From Pseudomonadota bacterium (lineage in GTDB: Bacteria; Pseudomonadota; Alphaproteobacteria; Rhizobiales; Rhizobiaceae), in assembly GCA_023419995.1 (NCBI GenBank), contig JAEZXF010000198.1:1-7993 (forward strand): a DNA stretch of 7,993 nt, given 5' to 3'. Under the pieces are notes generated by a model that made no database searches, was not told the DNA's origin, and saw only the letters and a program-made list of their open reading frames with translations. Below, piece after piece: positions 1 through 5,579 of this stretch (position 1 is the stretch's first letter; every line of letters starts with the position of its first letter). The position numbers and the translations under genes are program-made.

Positions 1-465
1 ATCTTCTGGGATCCGATGGCGATGCGCATCTGCCGCGAGGCAGGCGAGGGGGCGACGCTGAACCTGCGGCTCGGCGGCAAGCACGGCCCGATGTCGGGCA
101 GCCCGCTCGATCTGGAGGTGACGGTGAAGCGGCTGGCCAGCGACCTGACCCAGCGCTTCGGCGACCTGCCGATTCCCCTCGGCAACGTCGCCTGGCTGCA
201 ATGCGGCGGCGTCGACATCGTCGTCAACGACCTGCGCACCCAGACCTTCCATCCCGAGGCCTATACGGGCCTCGGCATCGACCTCGCGTCCCGCAGGCTC
301 GTCTGCGTCAAGTCCTCGCAGCATTTCCATGCCGGCTTCGCGCCGATCGCCAGCGAGGTGATCCACGTCGCCACGCCCGGCTCGATCACGCCCGACTACG
401 CCAACATCCCCTATCGCAACCGTGCGCCGAACTACTGGCCGAAAGTGGAAGACCCCTTCGCATGA
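1..465 (+). CDS. M81 family metallopeptidase (MlrC-like), C-terminal part, 5' truncated
   Basis: The reading frame is open from the first base, so the gene starts outside the window; 154 residues plus the stop are visible. They match the C-terminal domain of MlrC (microcystinase C) family M81 proteins: a GGKHGPMSGSPL segment near visible residues 26-37, a QCGGVDIVV strand, an SSQHFHAGFAPIA segment near residues 106-118, and an ending with TPDYANIPYRNR and a YWP near the C-terminus. Family members are about 500 residues and the metal-binding residues lie in the N-terminal domain, so catalytic competence cannot be judged here. MlrC itself cleaves linearised microcystin peptides, but most relatives have no known substrate and microcystin should not be assumed. 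The stop codon overlaps the start of the hydrolase gene (ATGA at 462-465), which implies co-translation. Family assignment is firm; the substrate is unknown. Confidence 0.88.
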   Translation: MFWDPMAMRICREAGEGATLNLRLGGKHGPMSGSPLDLEVTVKRLASDLTQRFGDLPIPLGNVAWLQCGGVDIVVNDLRTQTFHPEAYTGLGIDLASRRLVCVKSSQHFHAGFAPIASEVIHVATPGSITPDYANIPYRNRAPNYWPKVEDPFA

Positions 466-1319
466 CCAACGCCCTGATCGCCTCGAGAGACCGCTTCGCC
501 GCCGCGAACCCGGAGGAGCGCGTCGTCGTCAACGGCCGCGAATGGGGCGTGGTCGATACGGGCGGGGCGGGGCCGGCGCTGCTGCTCGTTCCCGGCACGC
601 TCGGCCGCGGCGACATCTTCTGGCAGGAGATCGAAGCGCTGCGCGGCAGGGCGCGGGTGCTGGCCGTCACCTACCCGGAAACCGGCGGCATCGCCGAGTG
701 GGCCGACGACCTCGCCCTGCTGATGACCGGCCGCGGCATCGACACGGCCGTGGTGCTCGGGTCCTCGCTCGGCGGCTATCTGGCGCAGTACATGGCCGCC
801 GTCCATGCCGGACGCGTCGAGCGGCTCCTCGCCGCCAATACGCTTTGCTCGGTGGCGCTGGTCCGGCAGGTGCCGCCCTACAGCTCCGATCTCGACAACG
901 GGCCGATCCGCGAGCTGCGCGACGGCTTCGGCAAGGGCCTGCGCGCCTGGGCCGAGAGCCATCCCGAGCAGGCCGATCTGGTGACGCTGCTCCTGGCCGA
1001 GGTCGACGGCCGCATCCCCGAGCCCGAGCTGCGCACGCGCCTCAACGGCATCAAGCGCGCGCCCGAGCTGCCGCCCGCCGGCATTCCGGCCGACCGCATC
1101 GTCACCGTCGAGGCGGCCGACGATCCGCTGATCCCGCCCTTCATGCGCGACGAGGTGAGGGCGTGGCTGAAGCCCTCCGTCGCCTACCGTTTCGAGACCG
1201 GCGGCCACTTTCCCTACGCCGCGCGCCCGGCGCTCTACACCGCGCTGCTCGAGGAGCAGCTCGGTCTCGTTCCCCCCGGCTCGACCGAATGGGGCGCGGG
1301 CGAGGTGCGCGCGCGATGA
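462..1319 (+). CDS. alpha/beta hydrolase, maspardin-like
   Basis: This is a 285-residue alpha/beta-hydrolase fold protein. The oxyanion-hole region is the LLLVPGTLG segment near residues 41-49. The nucleophile elbow is G-S-S-L-G at 100-104, giving Ser102. The likely acid is Asp221 in DDPLIP and the base is His249 in GGHFPY, so the catalytic triad is complete. The spacing of PGT-x5-DIFW, the AVTYP strand and GSSLGGYLAQ resembles maspardin (SPG21)-type hydrolases. There is no signal peptide or membrane segment, so it is probably cytoplasmic. The start is the ATG at 462, inside the stop of the metallopeptidase gene; a longer reading of the same frame from 201 would overlap that gene heavily and is unlikely. 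The gene also overlaps the downstream reductase gene by ATGA. Probable role is ester or amide hydrolysis in the same pathway as its operon partners. The substrate is unknown, and lipase, esterase or C-C hydrolase activity is equally open. Confidence 0.88.
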   Translation: MTNALIASRDRFAAANPEERVVVNGREWGVVDTGGAGPALLLVPGTLGRGDIFWQEIEALRGRARVLAVTYPETGGIAEWADDLALLMTGRGIDTAVVLGSSLGGYLAQYMAAVHAGRVERLLAANTLCSVALVRQVPPYSSDLDNGPIRELRDGFGKGLRAWAESHPEQADLVTLLLAEVDGRIPEPELRTRLNGIKRAPELPPAGIPADRIVTVEAADDPLIPPFMRDEVRAWLKPSVAYRFETGGHFPYAARPALYTALLEEQLGLVPPGSTEWGAGEVRAR

Positions 1320-2296
1320 TCGTCCTGTCGCACGAGGACGTGGCGGCGCTGCTGCCGCCCGAAGCCGCGATCGAGGTGGTGGCCGCGGCCATGGCCTCGG
1401 TGTCGCGCGGCGAGGCCGAGCTGCCGCTGCGCTCGATCGTCGATGTCGGCGGCGGCAACAAGATGGGCATCATGCCGGGGCGGATGCAGGAGCCGCCCTG
1501 CCACGGCATCAAGCTCGTCAGCCTCTATCCCGGCAACGTCGCGGCCGGCTACTCCTCGCATCAGGGCGCGATGGTCCTGTTCGAGCCGCGGCACGGCACG
1601 GCCGTCGCCCTGATGGACGGAGGTCCGCTCACCGCGCGCCGCACCGCGGCCGCCAGCGCCGTCGCGACCCGGGCGCTGGCGCGCGCGGATGCGGCCGTGC
1701 TGGGGATGGTCGGCGCGGGCGAGCAGGCCCGCTACCATCTCGATGCGCTGATGGCGGTGCGGCCGATCCGCGAGCTCAGGATCGCCAGCCGCACGGAGAA
1801 ATCCGCTCTGGCCTTCGCCGAGCACGCGCGGCGGCGGCATCCGCACCTCGCCGTCACCCTCGCCGGCACGGATGTCGAGGCGGCGGTGAGGGATGCGGAC
1901 ATCGTCTGCACCGTCACCAGCTCGCCCGCGCCGGTGCTGCGCGGCGCGTGGATCGCGCCCGGAACGCACCTCAACGTCGTCGGCGCCTCGATCCCGTCCA
2001 AGCGGGAGATCGACGACGAGGCGGTGCTGCGCGCCCGCGTCTTCGTCGACTACCGTCCCTCGACCTTCGCGCAGGCCGGCGAGATCATCGACATGATCGC
2101 GGCAGGCGGCATCGGGCGCGATCACGTCGTCGCCGAGATCGGCGAGGTGCTGGGCGCCACGGCCGAGGGCCGGCGCGGGGCGGACGAGATCACGCTCTAC
2201 CGCTCGCTCGGCATCGCGGCGCAGGACCTCGCCTGCGCCTGGCATTGCTGGGATGCTGCCGGCCGCGAGGGGCTGGGCGCGAGGGTCCGCCTCTGA
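1316..2296 (+). CDS. ornithine cyclodeaminase / mu-crystallin family NAD(P)-dependent reductase
   Basis: This 326-residue protein has the usual length and layout of the OCD/mu-crystallin family. Substrate-domain residues are Lys66 (in GIKLVS) and Arg109 (in TARRTAAASAVATRAL). The Rossmann nucleotide site is G-M-V-G-A-G-E-Q at 130-137, followed by an IASRT strand end near 156-160. The C-terminal family signature ITLYRSLGIAAQDLA lies at about 292-306. True ornithine cyclodeaminases carry a catalytic Asp in a GGDCPGK segment (Asp228 in Pseudomonas putida). Here the aligned segment is GASIPSK with Ser225, which resembles mu-crystallin (GASRPD). It is therefore more likely a ketimine, cyclic imine or amino-acid reductase/dehydrogenase than a cyclodeaminase; this is inference from remembered alignments. 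The start ATG overlaps the stop of the hydrolase gene (ATGA at 1316-1319). It is the last gene of the operon and converges on the methionine gamma-lyase gene with only 22 bases between the stop codons. Confidence 0.9.
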   Translation: MIVLSHEDVAALLPPEAAIEVVAAAMASVSRGEAELPLRSIVDVGGGNKMGIMPGRMQEPPCHGIKLVSLYPGNVAAGYSSHQGAMVLFEPRHGTAVALMDGGPLTARRTAAASAVATRALARADAAVLGMVGAGEQARYHLDALMAVRPIRELRIASRTEKSALAFAEHARRRHPHLAVTLAGTDVEAAVRDADIVCTVTSSPAPVLRGAWIAPGTHLNVVGASIPSKREIDDEAVLRARVFVDYRPSTFAQAGEIIDMIAAGGIGRDHVVAEIGEVLGATAEGRRGADEITLYRSLGIAAQDLACAWHCWDAAGREGLGARVRL

Positions 2297-2311
2297 GCGG
2301 CGCCCGGCCGC
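2297..2311. terminator. short GC-rich hairpin between convergent genes (weak)
   Basis: GCGGC (2297-2301) and GCCGC (2307-2311) form a 5-base-pair inverted repeat with a 5-base loop. It starts directly after the stop codon of the reductase gene and lies in the 22-base gap before the stop of the convergent lyase gene. There is no T tract. It may help end transcription from either side, but in DNA this GC-rich such a short stem could arise by chance. Confidence 0.25.
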
Positions 2312-2318
2312 CGGTCCG

Positions 2319-3521
2319 TCAGGTCCCGGCGGTCGCCGCGTCGAGCGCCTGCTTAAGGTCGGCGACGATGTCCTCGACCTCCTCCAGCCCGACCGAAAGG
2401 CGGATCAGCCCTTCGGAGATGCCGTGCTCGGCGCGCTCCTCGGGCGTGTAGGTCGAATGCGTCATGGTCGCGGGATGCTGGATCAGGCTTTCCGTGTCGC
2501 CGAGCGAGACGGCGCGGCGCACCAGCTCCATGCGGTTCATCATCGTGCGCCCGGCCTCCAGCCCGCCCTTGAGCTCGAACGCGATCATCGCGCCGAAGCC
2601 GGGCATCTGCCTCTTGGCCAGCGCATGCTGCGCGAAGCTCTCGAGCCCCGGATAGTGGACCGCCGCGACCGCCGGGTGCGCCTCCAGCATGCGCGCCACC
2701 ACGGCGGCGTTCCGGCAGTGCTGGTCCATGCGCAGCTTCAGCGTCTTCAGCCCACGCAGCAGCAGCATGGCGTTGAACGGCGCCATCACCGCGCCGGTCA
2801 TGTCCTTCATGCCGTAGAGCCGCACCTGCGTCATGTCCTCGGCCGAGCCGACGGCGATGCCGCCGACGAGGTCGCCGTGGCCGCCCATGTACTTCGTCGC
2901 CGAGTGGACGACGATGTCGGCGCCGCGCTCGATCGGCCGCGTCAGCACCGGCGTGGCGTAGGTGTTGTCGACCACGACCCTCGCGCCGTGCGTCCTGGCG
3001 ATCGCCGACACGGCCTCGATGTCGACCAGCCGCATGTTCGGGTTCGCCGGCGTCTCGAAGTAGACGATCTTCGTCCTGGCCGAGACGGCGGCGCGCACGG
3101 CCTCGGGATCGGTCATGTCCGCATGGGTGACGGTGATGCCGAACCTGGTCAGGCCGTGGTGGAAGAAGGCGAAGGTGCAGCCGTAGAGCGTCTTGTCGGT
3201 GACGATCTCGTCGCCGGGCGCGAGGAAGGTCCACAGCACCGCGGTGATCGCGCCCATGCCGGAGGCGAGCGCCAGCCCGGCCTCGGCACCCTCGAGCGCG
3301 GCGGCGCGGCGCTCCAGGAGGTCGTTCGTCGGGTTGGAGACGCGCGAGTAGAAATAGCCGGGCGTCTCGCCGGCGAATATCGCCGCGCCCGCTTCCGCGC
3401 TCTCGAAGGCGAAGGTGGACGTGAGGTGAAGCGGCGGGGTGAGCGCGCCCTGGTGCTGCATCGGATCGTGGCCGAGATGGATGGCGCGGGTGGCGAAACC
3501 GGCCGGACGATGCGGATTCAT
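2319..3521 (-). CDS. mdeA: L-methionine gamma-lyase (PLP-dependent, Cys/Met metabolism family)
   Basis: This 400-residue protein should cleave L-methionine to methanethiol, 2-oxobutyrate and ammonia (EC 4.4.1.11) in the cytoplasm, as a PLP-dependent tetramer. The PLP lysine is Lys210 in SATKY; Asp185 in VVDNTYATP should hold the pyridine nitrogen. The key residues of the Pseudomonas putida enzyme all appear shifted by one: Tyr58 and Arg60 (YSR), Tyr113, Cys115 (LYGC), Lys239-Asp240 (YGMKD), Ser339 and Arg374. The cysteine, typical of gamma-lyases on methionine, argues against cystathionine gamma-synthase or lyase and O-acetylhomoserine sulfhydrylase. The start at 3521 is chosen because AGGGGGAG (3530-3537 on the complement) sits eight bases upstream; an in-frame start 15 codons earlier has no such site. 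It is divergent from an Lrp/AsnC regulator, as mdeA is from mdeR in Pseudomonas. Specificity is inferred from motifs; homocysteine may also be used. Confidence 0.9.
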   Translation of the reverse strand: MNPHRPAGFATRAIHLGHDPMQHQGALTPPLHLTSTFAFESAEAGAAIFAGETPGYFYSRVSNPTNDLLERRAAALEGAEAGLALASGMGAITAVLWTFLAPGDEIVTDKTLYGCTFAFFHHGLTRFGITVTHADMTDPEAVRAAVSARTKIVYFETPANPNMRLVDIEAVSAIARTHGARVVVDNTYATPVLTRPIERGADIVVHSATKYMGGHGDLVGGIAVGSAEDMTQVRLYGMKDMTGAVMAPFNAMLLLRGLKTLKLRMDQHCRNAAVVARMLEAHPAVAAVHYPGLESFAQHALAKRQMPGFGAMIAFELKGGLEAGRTMMNRMELVRRAVSLGDTESLIQHPATMTHSTYTPEERAEHGISEGLIRLSVGLEEVEDIVADLKQALDAATAGT

Positions 3522-3529
3522 GGTGAATG

Positions 3530-3537
3530 CTCCCCCT
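3530..3537 (-). promoter_or_regulatory. ribosome binding site of the methionine gamma-lyase gene
   Basis: The complement reads AGGGGGAG, a near-consensus Shine-Dalgarno sequence, with eight bases between it and the ATG at 3521-3519. It decides the start in favour of 3521 over the upstream in-frame codon at 3566. Confidence 0.8.
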
Positions 3538-3575
3538 GTATGTATCGATGAGAGGAAAGATCGCACGGAGCTGCT

Positions 3576-3588
3576 GGCAGGTGCTGCC
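3576..3588. promoter_or_regulatory. inverted repeat in the divergent lyase/regulator gap
   Basis: GGCAG (3576-3580) and CTGCC (3584-3588) form a perfect inverted repeat around a GTG spacer. It lies in the 121-base gap between the methionine gamma-lyase and the Lrp-type regulator, close to the second repeat at 3593-3613. It could be part of a regulator site or a chance short palindrome; no functional evidence is visible. Confidence 0.3.
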
Positions 3589-3592
3589 GAAT

Positions 3593-3613
3593 GATGCCAC
3601 TATTTACGGCATC
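3593..3613. promoter_or_regulatory. candidate Lrp-type operator (6-9-6 inverted repeat)
   Basis: GATGCC (3593-3598) and GGCATC (3608-3613) are perfect inverted arms around the AT-rich 9-base centre ACTATTTAC. Lrp/AsnC regulators usually bind imperfect dyads of about 15 bases with an AT-rich centre, often next to their own gene, so position and form both fit. It lies 30 bases upstream of the proposed regulator start and 72 bases upstream of the lyase start, so one site could control both genes. The assignment is inference. I could not place -35 and -10 boxes with confidence for either gene. Confidence 0.45.
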
Positions 3614-3642
3614 TGTAGCATAATCATCCAGAGAGCGGTTCC

Positions 3643-4113
3643 ACGAAGCAGATCGATGCCAAGGATTGGCAGATCATTCGCGAGCTCCAGCAGGAGGGGC
3701 GCCTGACGAACCAGGAGCTGGCGGCGCGCGTGAACCTGTCGCCGTCGCCGTGCCTGCGCCGCGTGCGCATGCTGGAGGAGGCGGGCGTCATCACCGGCTA
3801 TTCGGCCGACGTCGATCCGCGCGCCTGCGGCCTCAGCATCACCGCCTTCATCCGCATCGCGCTTCAGCGGCACGAGCGCGACGCCGTCGCCCGCTTCGAG
3901 GAGAGCGTGCGCGGCATCGACGAGATCCTCGACTGCCACCTTCTGACCGGCGAGGCCGACTACCTGCTGCGGGTGGTGGTCGCCGACCTCGACGAGTACG
4001 AGCGCTTCGTGCGCAGGCGCCTGCACGCGATCCCCGGCATCAGCTCGATGAAGACGAGCCTCGTCTACGGCACGATCAAGTCGTCGCGGGTGTTCCCGCT
4101 TCTGCGCGGCTGA
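3643..4113 (+). CDS. Lrp/AsnC family transcriptional regulator, probable regulator of the methionine gamma-lyase gene
   Basis: From the proposed start this is 156 residues, normal for the Lrp/AsnC family. Residues 4-50 form the N-terminal winged helix-turn-helix (IDAKDWQIIRELQ, LTNQELAARV, LSPSPCLRRV, LEEAGVI). The C-terminal RAM effector/oligomerisation domain follows, about 65-145, with the typical TGEADYLLRV segment from 102. The start is odd. The frame has a stop at 3616-3618 and no ATG, GTG or TTG until a GTG at 3730, which would remove most of the DNA-binding domain. The ACG at 3643 lies seven bases after GAGAG (3631-3635) and gives a family-like N-terminus (KQIDAKDW). So either ACG is used, or an original ATG has been changed by mutation or sequencing error. 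Divergent placement against a methionine gamma-lyase matches mdeR/mdeA of Pseudomonas putida, so it probably senses methionine or a related amino acid and activates the lyase gene. The family call is firm; the target and effector are inferred. Confidence 0.85.
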   Translation, partial: TKQIDAKDWQIIRELQQEGRLTNQELAARVNLSPSPCLRRVRMLEEAGVITGYSADVDPRACGLSITAFIRIALQRHERDAVARFEESVRGIDEILDCHLLTGEADYLLRVVVADLDEYERFVRRRLHAIPGISSMKTSLVYGTIKSSRVFPLLRG

Positions 4114-4118
4114 AGGAA

Positions 4119-4146
4119 GAAGGCCCGGCGTTTCCGCCGGGCCTTC
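4119..4146. terminator. bidirectional hairpin terminator
   Basis: GAAGGCCCGGC (4119-4129) and GCCGGGCCTTC (4136-4146) are perfect 11-base arms around a 6-base loop. The hairpin lies between the convergent stop codons of the Lrp-type regulator and the hypothetical secreted protein. No long T run follows on the plus strand; on the minus strand it is followed by a T-rich TTCTTCC. It probably terminates both transcripts. Confidence 0.8.
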
Positions 4147-4171
4147 GCCATCTCCCGATGCCGGGTCGTCG

Positions 4172-5359
4172 TCAGTCGTTGGCGGTGACGGTGAGGCCCA
4201 GCATCTTGGTCAGCTCGAGCGGCGCGGACATGGCGATCGCGCCGATCAGCGCCAGCGGCACCGGCTCGGCCGGCCGCGCCGCGATCGTCAGGCTCTGCGG
4301 GTCGTCGAGGAACGCCGACACGGCCTTGGCGGCCTGCGCGGTCAGCTCGGGGTTGTTGAGCTGCGCCAGCGCGAACGGCACGACGGCCTTGGCCTGGTTG
4401 GCGATCTCGGCCGGCTTGGCGCCCTGGTTGCGCGCGACGAATTCGAGGATCCTGTTCGTGAGCGAATCGTCGGTGAAGGACAGCGCCGCGTCCTTGAACG
4501 TCACCTGCTGCATCAGGCCCAGCATGGCGAGGCCCTGGGCGGAATTGTCGCTCTCCGGGTTCTCCGCCATCTTCTTCAGGAGGTCGTAGAGCGAGGCGAT
4601 CACGGCCGGCGTGTAGCCGGCGGAATCGAAGGTCAGGCCGATCGTGCCGGCATCGACGATCGTCATGTCGTACTGCGTCAGGGCATAGCGGCCGTCGGAC
4701 GGATCCCACACGCCGGCGATCTCGAAGAAGCCTTCCATCGTGTCGTAGCCGAGCGCCTTGAGGATGGCGAGCTGCTGCTCGTCCTCCATCAGCGACAGGT
4801 CGAGCGTGAAGCTCTCGGCCGCGCCGGAGAAGTCCATCGGCGTGTCCGCGTCCGGTTCCGTCGCCTCGAAATGCATGTCGCGCATGCTGAACACCTCGGT
4901 GCCGCCGAGGTTGAGGATCATCGAGCCGACGCTCGCGGTCTCGGGGAAGAGCGAGCCGCCGTAATTGTAGCGCACGTCGTCGTTCGGCAGCAGGACGTTG
5001 CCCATCTCCAGGTTCTCGACGATGAACGTGGCTTCCTCCTCGTCGTCAGAGCCGCCGAAATGGGAGAGGAAGACCCGTTCGATCCGGAAGCCGACGTCGT
5101 CCTCCGACACGCCGCTCAGCGTGATGTCGCCGATCGGGACCGACAGCTCCTCGCTCTCGACCCGCGCGCCCACCAGCACGCCGTCCGCGCCGCTGACGTC
5201 GACCCGGTCCCATTCCATCCGGAAGCCCATCTCGGTGACGTAGGTCTTCAGCCGCTCGGCCGCCTGCTCGACCTCCTGCGCCCATGCGCCGGCAAGCGGC
5301 GCCGTGGCCAGCACCGCGGTGGCGGCGAGAATGTGGATGTGCTTGCGCAATGCGGTCAT
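4172..5359 (-). CDS. conserved-type hypothetical secreted/periplasmic protein
   Basis: This is a 395-residue protein whose family I do not recognise with confidence. The N-terminus is a good Sec signal peptide: basic TALRKH, a hydrophobic core at about 9-23, and AWA then Q at 25-28 as a signal peptidase I site. The mature protein is acidic, with a GGSDDEEEA run near 102-110, and has many alternating polar/hydrophobic stretches suggesting beta strands. A more helical section lies at about 250-350. The tail (PAEPVPLALIGAIAMSAP, then LGLTVTAND) is moderately hydrophobic but not a clear membrane anchor. No catalytic motif, cysteine pair or lipobox is visible. The start at 5359 has AGGGA about seven bases upstream on the complement and places the signal peptide at the N-terminus; the in-frame ATG at 5497 would add 46 residues before it and is rejected. 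It is divergent from parC and convergent with the regulator gene, so probably transcribed alone. A role in the envelope is inferred only from export. Confidence 0.8.
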   Translation of the reverse strand: MTALRKHIHILAATAVLATAPLAGAWAQEVEQAAERLKTYVTEMGFRMEWDRVDVSGADGVLVGARVESEELSVPIGDITLSGVSEDDVGFRIERVFLSHFGGSDDEEEATFIVENLEMGNVLLPNDDVRYNYGGSLFPETASVGSMILNLGGTEVFSMRDMHFEATEPDADTPMDFSGAAESFTLDLSLMEDEQQLAILKALGYDTMEGFFEIAGVWDPSDGRYALTQYDMTIVDAGTIGLTFDSAGYTPAVIASLYDLLKKMAENPESDNSAQGLAMLGLMQQVTFKDAALSFTDDSLTNRILEFVARNQGAKPAEIANQAKAVVPFALAQLNNPELTAQAAKAVSAFLDDPQSLTIAARPAEPVPLALIGAIAMSAPLELTKMLGLTVTAND

Positions 5360-5450
5360 CTGGCGATCCCTGTGAGATGTCTTTTTCCGTCCTCGCAGGG
5401 TCCATCGCCGAAAATGAGGGCCTGAGAATGACGCGGCGGCAGGATCGACG

Positions 5451-5465
5451 CTTTTGCGGCAAAAG
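5451..5465. promoter_or_regulatory. perfect 15-base palindrome in the divergent gap upstream of parC
   Basis: CTTTTGC and GCAAAAG are perfect arms around a central G. A partial second copy, CTTTTGC followed by GCAA, starts at 5504, 53 bases away, close to five helical turns. The palindrome lies 92 bases upstream of the hypothetical-protein start and about 115 bases upstream of parC. It is a candidate operator for an unknown regulator; it could instead be a hairpin in a 5' leader. No confident -35/-10 pair was found in the 220-base gap. Confidence 0.35.
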
Positions 5466-5579
5466 GCAAACCAATCCTGGCGTTGGCGTGCCGTCATGGT
5501 TTCCTTTTGCGCAACGATGCGATGTGAACTCGCAGGCCGCGCACTTGCCCCGAATCACCCGCTCCATTAACCGGAATCC

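Noticed and set aside
432..2245. Long minus-strand open frames opposite the left operon
   Set aside because: They overlie well-recognised hydrolase and reductase genes, have composition typical of frame shadows, and no ribosome binding site stands out.
2253..3551. Plus-strand open frame of 432 codons opposite the methionine gamma-lyase gene
   Set aside because: It is rich in Arg, His and Gly with no family features, while the opposite strand encodes an enzyme with all catalytic residues in place.
3522..3566. Upstream start for the methionine gamma-lyase, 15 codons longer
   Set aside because: The added residues do not resemble the family, and the good ribosome binding site at 3530-3537 serves the ATG at 3521.
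3591..3623. Ten-codon open frame (ATG ATG ... TAA) ahead of the regulator, possible leader peptide
   Set aside because: It has no ribosome binding site, no run of regulatory codons and no attenuator-like hairpin pair; such short frames occur by chance. It also overlaps the candidate operator.
3730..4113. Short form of the Lrp regulator starting at GTG 3730
   Set aside because: It would remove the first helices of the DNA-binding domain although the upstream codons clearly encode them.
5360..5497. Upstream start for the hypothetical secreted protein, 46 codons longer
   Set aside because: It would put the signal peptide in the interior of the protein; the ATG at 5359 has its own ribosome binding site.
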